NCBI GenBank assembly: GCA_947359465.1
Contig: OX375876.1
Location: 81,614,359 to 81,678,358, forward strand
DNA from: Metellina segmentata
Lineage: Eukaryota > Arthropoda > Arachnida > Araneae > Tetragnathidae
Reading direction: 5' to 3'
DNA length: 64,000 nucleotides
Part shown: positions 1-10,099 of the stretch, one piece after another
Position numbering within the stretch: position 1 is the stretch's first letter
How the letters are laid out: each line of letters opens with the position of its first letter
Notes under the pieces: model-generated
The model's input: only the letters and a program-made list of their open reading frames with translations
Told to the model about the DNA's origin: nothing
Database searches by the model: none
Position numbers and translations under genes: made by a program

Positions 1-270
1 TTTCATTTTTGAATAAAAGCTATTCTAGTGACAGCATGGATTTCAAAACTGTGGTCATCTTATAGTGCAAAAATAACCACAACTTAAAAACAATGGTCAG
101 ATTTGAATCTTTATGATGTACTAAATAAAAGTAAGCCCACATTTCATGTTTATGTATCAATACAGTATCAAATTATTTAAAATTTGTTTTATAGCATGGC
201 TGTCTTTTAAAAAGTACTTTTAAGAAGCACCGTAGAAAACTGTTTTTAATTATTTAAATTTTTTTAACCT
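1..270 (-). repeat. Dispersed repeat R2, partial copy
   Basis: This stretch is the reverse complement, with scattered changes, of the sequence at about 14480-14730, and it also matches 44400-44560. Shared landmarks include the words around AGCTATTCTAGTGACAGC near the left edge and TAGCATGGCTG. It is cut by the window edge. No coding potential was seen. Similarity fades after about position 270. Confidence 0.8.
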
Positions 271-785
271 GTCAGCACACACTCTCCTTTCTGCTACATT
301 AGCACACGCGCGGGACAAATTTTACTCAAATTACAGAGTGTGATATATAATTGAACTTAAAGCAAGTTTTAAAATTAAATTATGAATCAGTCTGAATTGT
401 TTCATACAATTATTGGTGAAACTTATTGAAATTTATTGTAGAAAATTGACTTTCCCCAGATGAACGTGTATTTTAACAGAAATTTCTACACATAAATCTT
501 GAACAGTCGAATTTTATACCATAAAATATAGAAAATATTTCTAAAACTAACTTTTTTTTAAATGAACACTGGTTTATTAATATTTAAAAGCACAAATTTG
601 TTACTCCTTGCATTGAAAATTTTTGAGAAAACGATACCTAACATTTCTGCAAAATCTATCAAAAAATTCTACTAATAAGTACATAATATAGGTATAATTT
701 TTTTTATAAAAATGCCACTTGCCTGTATTTTAGTCACTGTTTCTGCTTATTGTTTGAACATTGTTCACTAAAAATCACTACATGT
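271..785. other. AT-rich spacer without gene
   Basis: No reading frame, terminal repeat or splice-linked exon could be supported here. A short GC-richer patch (CACACGCGCGGG near 302) stands out but was not explained. The stretch ends where the piggyBac relic begins. Confidence 0.5.
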
Positions 786-2330
786 CTTTTACAGATTAAC
801 TTACTGCACTCAGAACAGGACACCGATGTTTTTCTGTCATCCCTCCTGGGACACATATTGCAGCGTCCGAAAGCTCTTTTTGGAAATATTTCTCACTGGA
901 AATTTTCTTCTCCGACTAATCTCTTCACACCAATTCGAAATTCTTTTGAAAGAGATGGGACATTTGAACGCATACGTAAATGGTCTTTCACTAACTCCAG
1001 ACCCAACTCTTTCAGGAAAGCTCTCCTGTTCAAAATTCCTTCCTGATAATTTGAAAGGTGAATGATGAAAGCATTTATGCCAAGAATGTCCATCAGTCCA
1101 AAAAAAAATAACTGTAAAACGCCATTGACGGCATCTTCTTGAAACAGAATATGTCCCGCACAGTTCATTGACTATATCTATACCACCTTTTGTTAAATTG
1201 TAGAAAGTGATCATTTCGTTTTTAATTGTTCACCCGACAAAGGATCAATTTTGTCATCATGAAACAAGGACAAAACAAGCACGGATTTATTCTTTTTCGG
1301 AACATAGGATACTAGAGTCAACTCCTTATCATTGAACCCAAAAAGAGATTAATTAATCTTTCTTGTTTTGTGAGGCAAAAATTCTAGAGGGATTTTGTGT
1401 TTGGTTCTGTGAAGTGTTTCTACGCAAGTAAGTTTGTGATAGTTCACGAAATCGTGAGCTAGTGGGATACTCATGAACCAATTATCCATGGTAATATTTC
1501 TCCCTGCACCGCTAATGGGGAAAATAAGCCTCTTTACAACATCAACTGCTTTATTTGAACACCTGTAAGGTCCAACAGGTTGCTATCCAGCGTAAATTTC
1601 CAAGTTGTACGCGTAAAACGTTCGAAAATCACATAAAGCAAAAATTTTAATTCCATGCTTAGTCTTTATGTATTGTCTAAATTGACATCTTCCACTGAAA
1701 GGCTTCAATTTTTCATCTATAATGCACTATTCGGACACAGAATATCTTTCCTGAATGTTTTTGATAACAATTTCAAAAACCTCTCTGATGGGTGCAAGTC
1801 TGTCCATTGTCTTTCTTTTGGCTCGTGAATTAATATCATCAAAACTGAGGCATCTTAATGAAAAATGAAATAGGTTGATTGACATTGTTGTTTGAAAGAT
1901 GCGCATATCATATCCATCCATCGACCACAAATCTTTAGCATTGAGATAAGCAGCTCTCAACACACCAGCATAAAACAATAGTCCAAACAATGCCTTCAGT
2001 TCGGCTTCATTCGTGTCTTGCGCATCTTCTTTTCTGGAAAATTTACTTCTTACTGTTGAAATGTAAATATTTGTTGACTTAACCAAGATATGCATTTGGG
2101 TATCAAAAATTTTCACGAAGCATTCTAGTAGCGTTTTCAAATTTCTGTAGTTTCTTGACACCAGGTAAATGGGTTACAATATTACGAGACCTCGTTTGAA
2201 CATTTTTTGGTGGATGCTCTTTTAGACAGACAGTTCTGTCTTTTCCTAAATTAGTACAGCTGATATGTGAAACAAAAGTGCCCTTAACGATAGAAGCATA
2301 CAACTTGGGGCACATATACTACATATATGA
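786..2330 (-). pseudogene. piggyBac-type transposase, broken C-terminal two thirds
   Basis: Read on the minus strand from 2330 down, this gives a decayed piggyBac transposase (DDE_Tnp_1_7 family), normally a nuclear cut-and-paste enzyme acting at TTAA. Visible blocks in order are the PPKNVQTRSRNIVTHLPG block (about 2220-2160), the long piece 2161-1727 with ELKALFGLLFYAGVLRAA, a DLWSMDG block and DRLAPIREVFE, then around 1490-1460 a NWFMSIPLA block, and finally a C-terminal part to about 790. At least two frame changes and several stops separate the pieces, so no active enzyme is expected. An N-terminal piece in the same orientation lies at 6850-7046, on the far side of a large inverted structure. 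The family call is firm; the exact ends are approximate. Confidence 0.8.
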
Positions 2331-2492
2331 AGATTTAATTTTGGATATGAGGCCATCTCAGATTTCGCCTATTGCAGCTTCAGAATATTTTTTGTGCTCC
2401 TTTTAAATGTTATTTGATGATGTTAAATGACAGCTATTAAAGTAATGGCGAGTAATTGTTATTTTGTGCATGTACTTTGCTATTTTTAATAA

Positions 2493-4020
2493 CTAGGGGG
2501 CTCCGCCCCCTGATCGCTTACGCTCGCCAACCCCCGGGGATTGCTACACAATCCCATTAGGTTTGCTTCGCAAACCAACACTCCTTTTACATATGCCAGT
2601 TGGTTTGCTTCGCAAACCAACATTCCTTTCGCAGAGTGAAACTATCTGAATAATTCGTAATATCCTAATTTCACTTTCCGGTCCATGACGTCACAGCGAG
2701 GACTTCGCAACCTGCTCTCTTACGCTCGCCGATCCCATTTGGTTAGCTTCACAAACCAATACCTCTTTGGCAAGTGATTTCACTTTTTTTTACTTTAACA
2801 TTTAACGCACCCTAAACTAATAGCCGCATCAGTAAAAAATCTTCTGCATCTTGTTCCCTGTACAATTTTAAGTAAACGATGTTAATATCCAAACTTTACG
2901 ATCTGTACTTTGTACTTTCTCGTTAAACCGTCTGAGAACAGAGAGAAAAAAGCGAGCCTTTTTCCTCGCCAAATAAAAAGAAATCGTTTTCATGGCAATT
3001 GTTGCTACGATAAATTTGATATCTGGCAAACCCGATAGTAAGAAATACAACCCTCATCAGCTCCGAAAATTTGCTCAGCGAAATAAAAAATACTAAATTT
3101 GTGTCACCAACTTTTGATTGCATCGAATTTATTTATGAATCAATTTTTAAAATAATTGTACCGTAAGAAAGAGTATATTCTGAGGAATACTACGATATTT
3201 TCAAAATTAAAAACTAATAGTAATACGATATAGATATGACAGTTTTAGTTTTGTATCGGAAATTACGATATGAAAGTTCCGAAAATTGTATGACCCACTT
3301 TTAATTGCATCGATTTTATTTATTAACCAATTTGAAAAATAATTGTACCATAAGAAAGAGTGTAATGTAATGTATTCAGTGATGTTTTCAAATTTAAAAA
3401 ATAATGTTTTATGCAGTAGATATAATGATTTTAGCAGAAAGTAGCGAAAATATCCAAAGATTCCGAATTTTGTATGACCAACTTTTGATCGCATCCAATT
3501 TAATTATTAACCGTTTTCAAAAATAATACTACCGTAAGAAAGAGTACATTCTGAGGTATACTGCGATATTTTAAAAATTAAAAACTAATAGTAATAAGAT
3601 ATAGATACGGCAGTTTTAAAAAAAAGTAACAAAAATGTCCCGATTTTTCCCGAATTTCAAAAAGATATTATCAAGAACCAAATTGAAATTTAAAAAAAAA
3701 CTCGACAAGCTGCAAAAATTTACGTTGACAGATACTATTTAAAAAAAACTCACGACTAAAAACTGAAAATTTGTATGTGTTTTGCTCACTTGCGGAAGAA
3801 ATTTCGCTTCTTCAATTTTGACACTGAATAAACCCTAAACTAATAGCCGCATCGGAAAAAAATCTTAATAATTGTCCAGGAAATACGATGAAAAACAAGC
3901 CATGTTAATTTTGTTTTTTTCCGATCAGTACTTTCTCGGGAAACTGTCTAAGAATAGAGCTAAACAACACAGTTTTCAATCCTGCGGTGTCGGCGGTAAC
4001 ATTTTTTTAATATAGAGAGA
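2493..4020 (-). mobile_element. Non-autonomous Helitron
   Basis: On the minus strand the unit starts with TCTCTCTATATT at 4020 and ends with a GC hairpin GGGGGCGGAGCCCCC running into CTAG at 2493. A 5' TC and a 3' hairpin followed by CTAG are the usual Helitron ends. The flanks join as A (2492) and T (4021) with no target duplication, as expected for rolling-circle insertion. The inverted copy near 6560-6590 shows the uninterrupted site. No Rep/helicase coding is present. Inside are a hairpin TTGGTTTGCTTCGCAAACC and a tandem triplication (3108-3640). Related pieces lie at 13930, 25542, 50218, 54720, 57790 and 62180. Confidence 0.8.
3108..3640. repeat. Three tandem units of about 186 bp inside the Helitron
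   Basis: Units start near 3108, 3297 and 3480. Each begins with a variant of ACTTTTGATTGCATCGAATT, continues with ATAATTGTACCGTAAGAAAG, and ends near AAAACTAATAGTAATACGAT. Spacings are about 189 and 183 bp. A separate pair of CCCTAAACTAATAGCCGCAT words at about 2809 and 3832 suggests that a longer segment was also duplicated. Confidence 0.7.
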
Positions 4021-4258
4021 TATATACCATATTTTATATATACGTACATATATTCTATTTATAACAAAATGGTGGCATCTGAGTATATTTTATGTGCTCC
4101 TTTTTTATTGTCATTTAGTGATTTTAATAGCATATTATATGTGATTTTGCATGAATTGATACTATAAATATGCGTGCATGTCATAATTTTATTTTCATAT
4201 TAACTTTTATCACAGGTGACATGATACAAAGAAACATAAGATAAAAATGTGGATGTAG

Positions 4259-5932
4259 TGCATAAGCCGATTAATCCATTCAATACTGATACATCTGGTC
4301 AATTCAAAGACACAGAGTGGAATAAGTGTTTTTTCTGTCAAGAAGACAAGTCTGAAGTTCTTCGGTGTCCAGCAAACAGTAAGTTATAGCAGTAAGCGTG
4401 AAGAAACTGATTATAAGACAATTTATGATTTACTTGTGGGGTTTAGTATTGCAGGGTGTTTTCCAAGGACAATAAATCTGGAAGGTCTCGATGATGCAGG
4501 AGGTGTCAAGGCAACATTGGTACAACAAAAAAATGCTTAGTTTCACAAATCATGTAGATTGCAGTTCAATGAAACAAAACTTCAAAGAGCTCAGAAATGG
4601 AAGATAGAACCTGTGGTTAATGTAAATAGTTCTACAAAATTCACCCGCCAGAATGTTGTAATAAATAGTTCAGTGATTCCAAAAGCAATTTTTTTTTTTG
4701 ACCAGCCTGCTCAAGCTGGAAGTTTACTATGTACTGCATTTACATTTGGCATGGATGTGTTCCTCACTGTGCTCTTAAACTGGAGGACAGGCCTTAGCTT
4801 GCGAAACTCAGTGTCGGTGATCGTATTGCACTAAATGCCATGTATTATGTTGAATGCCTTGTATCATTACATAATAAAGCAAGAGAAAAAAGAACATACA
4901 AGAAACTGAAATAGAACAAACTAACCATGGTATTACATTTGTCGAACTTATATCATACATCGAAGATGCTCGTAGTGACAATGAAATCGCAAATAAACTT
5001 GTTGATCTATGCAAACTGTCCAGCATGAGGATGAAACAACTAGGTAGTGATCTTTCAGGGCGCATACATTCCACAAAACTAAAAAACAGAGTACTTGCAT
5101 ATTTTCCTGACATGGAAGCACATAAGCAAGGTCGAGATGTGATGTTAATATTTAATAATGATGTTGGATTATAAGCTGTGAAAAAAGCTTGTGAATATAA
5201 TGCAGATAGTGATGCTATTCATCTTTCCAAAGCAGCAAATAGTTAGAAAAGCTATTTTTAAAATGAAAAACCTCTTCAATGGATCATTTGGAGAAACCTG
5301 TCGGGAAAATTTCGTACCAGTATCTCCGTTAGCTCTAGTTGCTATGGTTATGATTGGTCCAAATATTAAAGCACAGTCAAGTTTTTTAACCACAACCTAT
5401 TGTTTCTGTTTCACAGCTACTAATGTATAACTATTTGGTGAGACGTCGGGAGTGTCATTCTGGAACAGTACAAGCACAATTGAGAACGATAAACACATTT
5501 GCCTATATACTTGGGTATTTTAATTCATGAAAAAAAACTCACAAGCATGAACTAGTTGATCTTCACGAGCTCGGATTAAGCATATAATAAGACTGAGTGC
5601 TAGACCTTTCATCAGAACTTGGAAATGAAATATATCATCTGTATCACATGAAAAATCGTTCCTCTTCAGTTAAAAAGAGGACTTTTCACAACTAGTGCGG
5701 TTGATAATATTGACCACAATCCAAGTTCTACCACAGCTCATGATTCTTGAGTAGATACAGGAATATCCCTATTTTAAGAGGAACCTATCGAACTAAGACT
5801 TCAAGTACCTTTGAAGAAAAAGCAACTAAACATCTTTCTGAAAGCTACACAAATGTTACCCCTGTTCCTGCTATTAGAGCTGACTGTCCTTTGCCAACAG
5901 TACAAGCAAGCTTTGTTGACTACCAAGTTTAC
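4259..5932 (+). pseudogene. Decayed transposon-type protein, unnamed family
   Basis: Frames read in series give a recognisable but unnamed protein that recurs in arthropod genomes. Visible blocks are EWNKCFFCQEDKSEVLRCPA (about 4316-4375, a cysteine-rich start), DYKTIYDLLVGFSIAGCFP, RIALNAMYYVECLVSLHNKA (4825-4880), a block ending LAYFPDMEAHKQGRDVMLIF (5090-5150), and TTSAVDNIDHNPSSTTAHDS (5690-5750). Several in-frame stops and shifts break it. The IDHNPSSTT region is usually followed by more protein, but here an inverted copy of the N-terminal region begins at 5935, so the C-terminus is lost. I know of no biochemical role. The repeat context points to a transposon gene, which is inference. 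Confidence 0.6.
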
Positions 5933-5934
5933 AT

Positions 5935-6530
5935 AATAAACTTCCAGCTTGAGCAGGCAGCTAAAAAAAGTTGCTTTCGAATTCACTGAACTATTTACTA
6001 CAACATTCTGGGGGGTGAATTTCGTAGAACTATTTGCATTATCCACACGTTCTATATTCCATTTCTGAGCTCTGAAGTTTTGTTTTATTGAACTGCAATC
6101 TACATGATTCATGAAACTGTGCTTTATGTTGTATTAATGTTGCCTCAACACCTCTTGCATCATCAAGACGTTCCAGATTTATTGTCCTTGGTAAACACCC
6201 TGCAATACTAAACCCCACAAATAAATCAGAAATTGTCTTATAACCAGTTCCCTTTTCTTCACGCTTACTGCTTTACTTACTGTCTGCTGGACACCGAAGA
6301 ACTTCGGACCTGTCTTCTTGACAGATAAAATACTTGTTCCACTCTGTTTCTTTGAATTGTCCAGATGTATCAGTATTCAATGGATTAATCAGCTTATGCA
6401 CAGCATCCATATTTTTATCTTCTTCTTCTTCTTATCGAATATAATACTCTTTTAACATCACCAAATGACAATAAAAAAGAAGCACATAAAATGTACTCAG
6501 AGGCCGCCATTTTGTTGTAATAGAATATAT

Positions 6531-6564
<34 letters not shown>

Positions 6565-6860
6565 ATATGGTATATATTATTATAAATAACAAAGTACATG
6601 CACAAAACAACAATTACTTGCTATTACTTTAATAGCTGTCATTTAACATCATGAAATAACATTTAAAAGGAGCACAAAAATATTCGGAAGCCACCATTTT
6701 TGAATGTCCTCCATTGCTGCCATAGGCGAAATCTGAGATGGCCTCATACCCAAAATTAAATCTTCATGTATGTAGTATATGTGCCCCAAGTTGTATGTTT
6801 CTATCATTAAAAGCACAATTCTTACAATTATTTTCACCTATCAGCCGTACTAAATAAGAA
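5935..6860 (-). repeat. Right arm of the large inverted duplication, with partial gene copy
   Basis: The minus strand repeats the left-arm blocks: the EWNKYFICQEDRSEVLRCPA block (about 6345-6285), a YKTISDLFVGFSIAGCLP block and an RLQFNKTKLQ block near 6095. The coding part here is only the N-terminal region, broken by a stop after the cysteine block. Outward from 6500 it contains a (TA)-rich stretch and then the non-coding outer arm to about 6860. This arm has no Helitron, so it records the pre-insertion state of the left arm. Confidence 0.7.
6527..6570. repeat. TA dinucleotide microsatellite
   Basis: An imperfect run of alternating T and A lies in the right inverted arm. The matching left-arm site (4021-4060) has only a short TATATA stretch, so the run expanded after the arms diverged. 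Confidence 0.85.
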
Positions 6861-7046
6861 TGTTCTGCAGTCAATGATTGCGGATCAAAATCATAGGATG
6901 CATCAATTTCTTGCTCTGATCCAGTCAAATGATCACTCCCTTAAATATTATCTATTTTCGAATTCAGAGTCGTCGAGTTCACTCTCCGTTTCAACACTTG
7001 CAAGGAGATCCCGCAGTCTTTTCTGCTCACATTCGTAAGCGCTCAT
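6850..7046 (-). pseudogene. piggyBac-type transposase, N-terminal piece
   Basis: An ATG at 7046 opens a frame beginning MSAYECEQKRLRDLLASVET, followed by an acidic stretch (ELDDSEFE). After a stop, another frame gives LTGSEQEIDASYDFDPQSLT. An acidic, unstructured N-terminus is typical of piggyBac transposases. It has the same orientation as the C-terminal piece at 786-2330. The two would form one gene if the inverted structure between them were removed. The family call rests mainly on that partner piece. Confidence 0.5.
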
Positions 7047-7049
7047 ATC

Positions 7050-7580
7050 GTCAATGCTAGGCTGAAGCGAAACACTACAACACACGCTGGGTAATTTCCC
7101 TCCCATCTCCCATTCTTGGAACTCTATGAGCTGATTCTTGGGAATTATAATTTTAAATATTATTTTTATAGTGAAATATACATTTCTTTAATTGGGAAAA
7201 AAAAGTAACTTGTTTACTTATTTAAAATATTCTATAATCCGTTCGTATATACAGAGGGCCCACTTTTAAAGTTGATGGATAGGTAATTTACTTTTAATTA
7301 CTATCTCAATAGAAATTTCTTTGTTTAATGTATAAGAGTATCTGAATATTAGTTTACTAATTGTGACTGATAGAAATACAACACCAAATAAAAATTAATT
7401 AATTATTTTTTTAATTGAGAACTTTTTTTACCCACAACGTTTCAAATACATTTTTTTTCCTTTCCAAACATTTTTGTAATTGAAAATATGCATATATAAT
7501 GAATGGTTAAGAAATCAGTAAAGACATTATCAGTCAAGGTTAAGAGTGGACACCCTGTAAAATGACAAAATATGCTGAGA
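7050..7580. other. AT-rich spacer, no gene supported
   Basis: Apart from piggyBac-type 5' flank near 7060-7130, this stretch is AT-rich with no frame longer than chance. A short stretch 7254-7281 is flanked by AG and GTAATT and could look like a micro-exon; it was not accepted. Confidence 0.4.
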
Positions 7581-7583
7581 ACT

Positions 7584-9900
7584 TTACAAAACAAAATCCG
7601 TATTTCTTGGTGAACTGGCAAACTTATCAAGAACTTCGTCTGATATTTTAATGTCTCTGTGAATTGAAAGCAGCGCCAGTCCATTTAGTCTCGTTTCTGA
7701 AGTCGTATTTCGTAAATAAGTCTTCAGTGTCCGCAAACTTGAGAAACTCCTTTCCGCGGTCGCAACAGAGACTGGAAGAACCGCCAATATTTTGAGTAGA
7801 ATCAAAATATTTGGGAAGAATGTTTTATCTTATTTTTCAAGGGAGCTTATGGCTGTTCGAGGCAGAATTTCACATTTCTTCCATTTTTGTTGCCATAGAA
7901 GGTACTTGCTTTTACCTCTTGATGCGAACTACCTCTTGATGCGATAAATTATCTTCATAAAAGTGGAAAGCAGCTTCAACTGAAGATCTGTCCTTTTCAA
8001 TACAGAACTCAGGAACGACATTATTTAAGGACGCAGTTGTTTGATGGTGGGATGCTAAACGCTCTTTCAGAAAATTGCAGAGATCATCAAGAAAAGGTAT
8101 ATAAACTACTCCTATAATATTCTTCTGCTGTGCTGTAAAGGATGTTGCTCCTTACAGTTTGAAGGCGGCAAGTTCTAGAAACTTCTTCTCTTGTCTTTAT
8201 TTTTTCAGCAAATTCCTTTATTTCACTGTACGGAGTTACGATATTTTTTCTTTGCAGTTTTTTTTAATAAATTTTGGGTTATGGCGAGCATACTGCTCAA
8301 AACAAAAAGGTTTACGAGAAACTGAAATTGGGTTATTGAACTTAGCCCATATGCCTTATGGGAAGAATTACTTCCCTCGTTTTCAAATTCTATAAGAGCA
8401 AGAATTATGGGTTCCGTTAAATTTTTGAATACCAAAACAGAATCATGTCTTTCGACTCAGCAAGTTTCGCATAAAGAAATTAGTTTTTTTTTTTTTTTTT
8501 GTTCAGGGCAGCATTTTAAAATCATTGATTTTAATATCGCAGTTCTTTTGGCCGATGAATGAAAACACCCACAAACTTCTTTAATGACCCCCCGCAGTTT
8601 CGTATAGAAGGAATCTTACACGAATCAGAAAGGCATCAGTTTAGAGCATGAGAAGAACAATGTGTATATACAGCTAATGGAAAATTTTCCTTAATACAAG
8701 CGTGTACTCCTCTAAATTGACCTCACATTACGCAGCTCCGTCATATCCTTGTCCTCTCAACTTATTTAAATCAAGTCTCAAGTATTTAAATCAAACTTGA
8801 TAAGTTTTCTAACACAGTTTTAGCTAAGGCTGCACCTGTTACATCAAAGACAGAAACAAAAGCTAGGAAATCTCTGATTTTATTCAACTCATCATCGACG
8901 TATCGAACACAAAGAGAAAATTGTTCTATTTGGCTGATATCGGTGGTTTCGTTAGCTAATACAGTATAAAAGGATGATTTACGAATATTAGATGTTATTT
9001 TTGATTGAATTAATTGGCCAAATGTATGAATCAGCTCATTTTGTATAACAGCTCGTATACATGATCTTACCGCCGCTGTTAGTGAGATGATCTATAAGAT
9101 TGATATCTCCACTATTGACTCTATATCAGCAATGGTCGAAAATTTCCATCATTGTTTTCAGGTTCCTCCAAATTGATTCGCCCACTGTTAATACGGCCTC
9201 TTGGTGCTATTTGTTGTCTCCCACAAAATCGTATTGTTTGAACTATCGGTATTATTTTCTTTCTATTATTAATTGCATCAGTTTTTCTTTGGGTGTTAAT
9301 TTGAACTATAACACTTTTAGTTTTTTTGTTAACCATAGCCTTAATATTTTCGACTGTTAAAACTGCATTTTTGTGGTACGTGCAGTTTTCATGATTATTG
9401 AATACCTCTCTGGCTTTTTTCAAATTACTAAAGGCTTTGTGACTAAAGCCCCTGGTAATTAATGATCTCCTTTTCCAACAGATTCAGATAAAAAAAAATA
9501 CACAGTACTTACAAAATGATCCAGATTTTTCTTAGGAATATGTTAACCATTTTTAATCATCAAGCCATTTCAATTAAAATAATCTCTTGTGGTTTGTATC
9601 TGACGTATTGGGAAATTTATATCCACGTTCAGGTTTCCAAATATTTTCAACAAAGGAAATTCTTTCTTCATTTGTTAAAGATGTTGAGAACTTTCATGAT
9701 AATGATTACCAATATCATAAATATTTTTCGTTACTAGGCTTACTTCGCCAATTTGTTTGTCATTGGATCTTGAAGAATCTTCATTGGGGTGGGGGTGGGG
9801 GGCTAGAAGCTTCACTACTCCTGCTGCAGCTGATTGCAGTCCCATCAGTGTTATTTCTTCTCTTTATAAAGAATTTTTGAATGGAAGTTTGCCTCTTCAT
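7584..9900 (-). pseudogene. hAT-like transposase with DUF4371-type domain, decayed
   Basis: The minus strand shows the parts of a ZMYM1-like hAT protein in order: the start MKRQTSIQKFFIKRRNN at 9900, a W-P-x-Y-x-FP type block near 9640-9610, the DUF4371 block at 9423-9121 (KKAREVFNNHENCTYHKNAV and FCGRQQIAPRGRINSGRINL), a block near 8880 (RDFLAFVSVFDVTGAALA), a VMxGQFRGVHACIKENFPLA block near 8720, and the C-terminal dimerisation block at 7805-7584 (LAVLPVSVATAERSFSSLRT). Length is close to a full gene (about 2.3 kb), but there are many frame changes and stops. The ATAERSFS block is the classic hAT C-terminal signature. It is dead as a coding unit. Confidence 0.8.
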
Positions 9901-10099
9901 CTCGATAAACAGGGACCAGATGTCTAAAAATAGCTACCCCAAAATATTTTAAAATATCCTGAAAATGCTCTTTTACGATTAAAAAGAACAAAAATTTGGT
10001 TTAATAGTCGGTTGTTTATAACAACAATTAATAAATACGGTACTATGCAAACGTATTATAGCCATAAATTAAAAGGGTAACTAAATTACAGATTCAATT

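Larger units (their letters stand above)
2245..4770 (+). repeat. Left arm of a large inverted duplication (interrupted by a Helitron)
   Basis: Segments 2245-2492 and 4021-4770 together pair with the reverse complement of 5935-6860. Landmarks present in both arms are the TTGGGGCACATATACTAC word (about 2308 here; reverse complement near 6780), the GTGCATGTACTTTG word (2465; reverse complement near 6595), and the coding block beginning near 4259. The arm is split by the Helitron at 2493-4020, which the right arm lacks. The arms carry the 5' end of the pseudogene at 4259. Arm identity is clearly below 100%, so the duplication is not recent. Confidence 0.75.

Noticed and set aside
7254..7281. Possible micro-exon between TATACAG and GTAATT
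   Set aside because: It leaves at a phase that does not fit exon A of host gene 1, has a stop in another frame, and nothing links to it.
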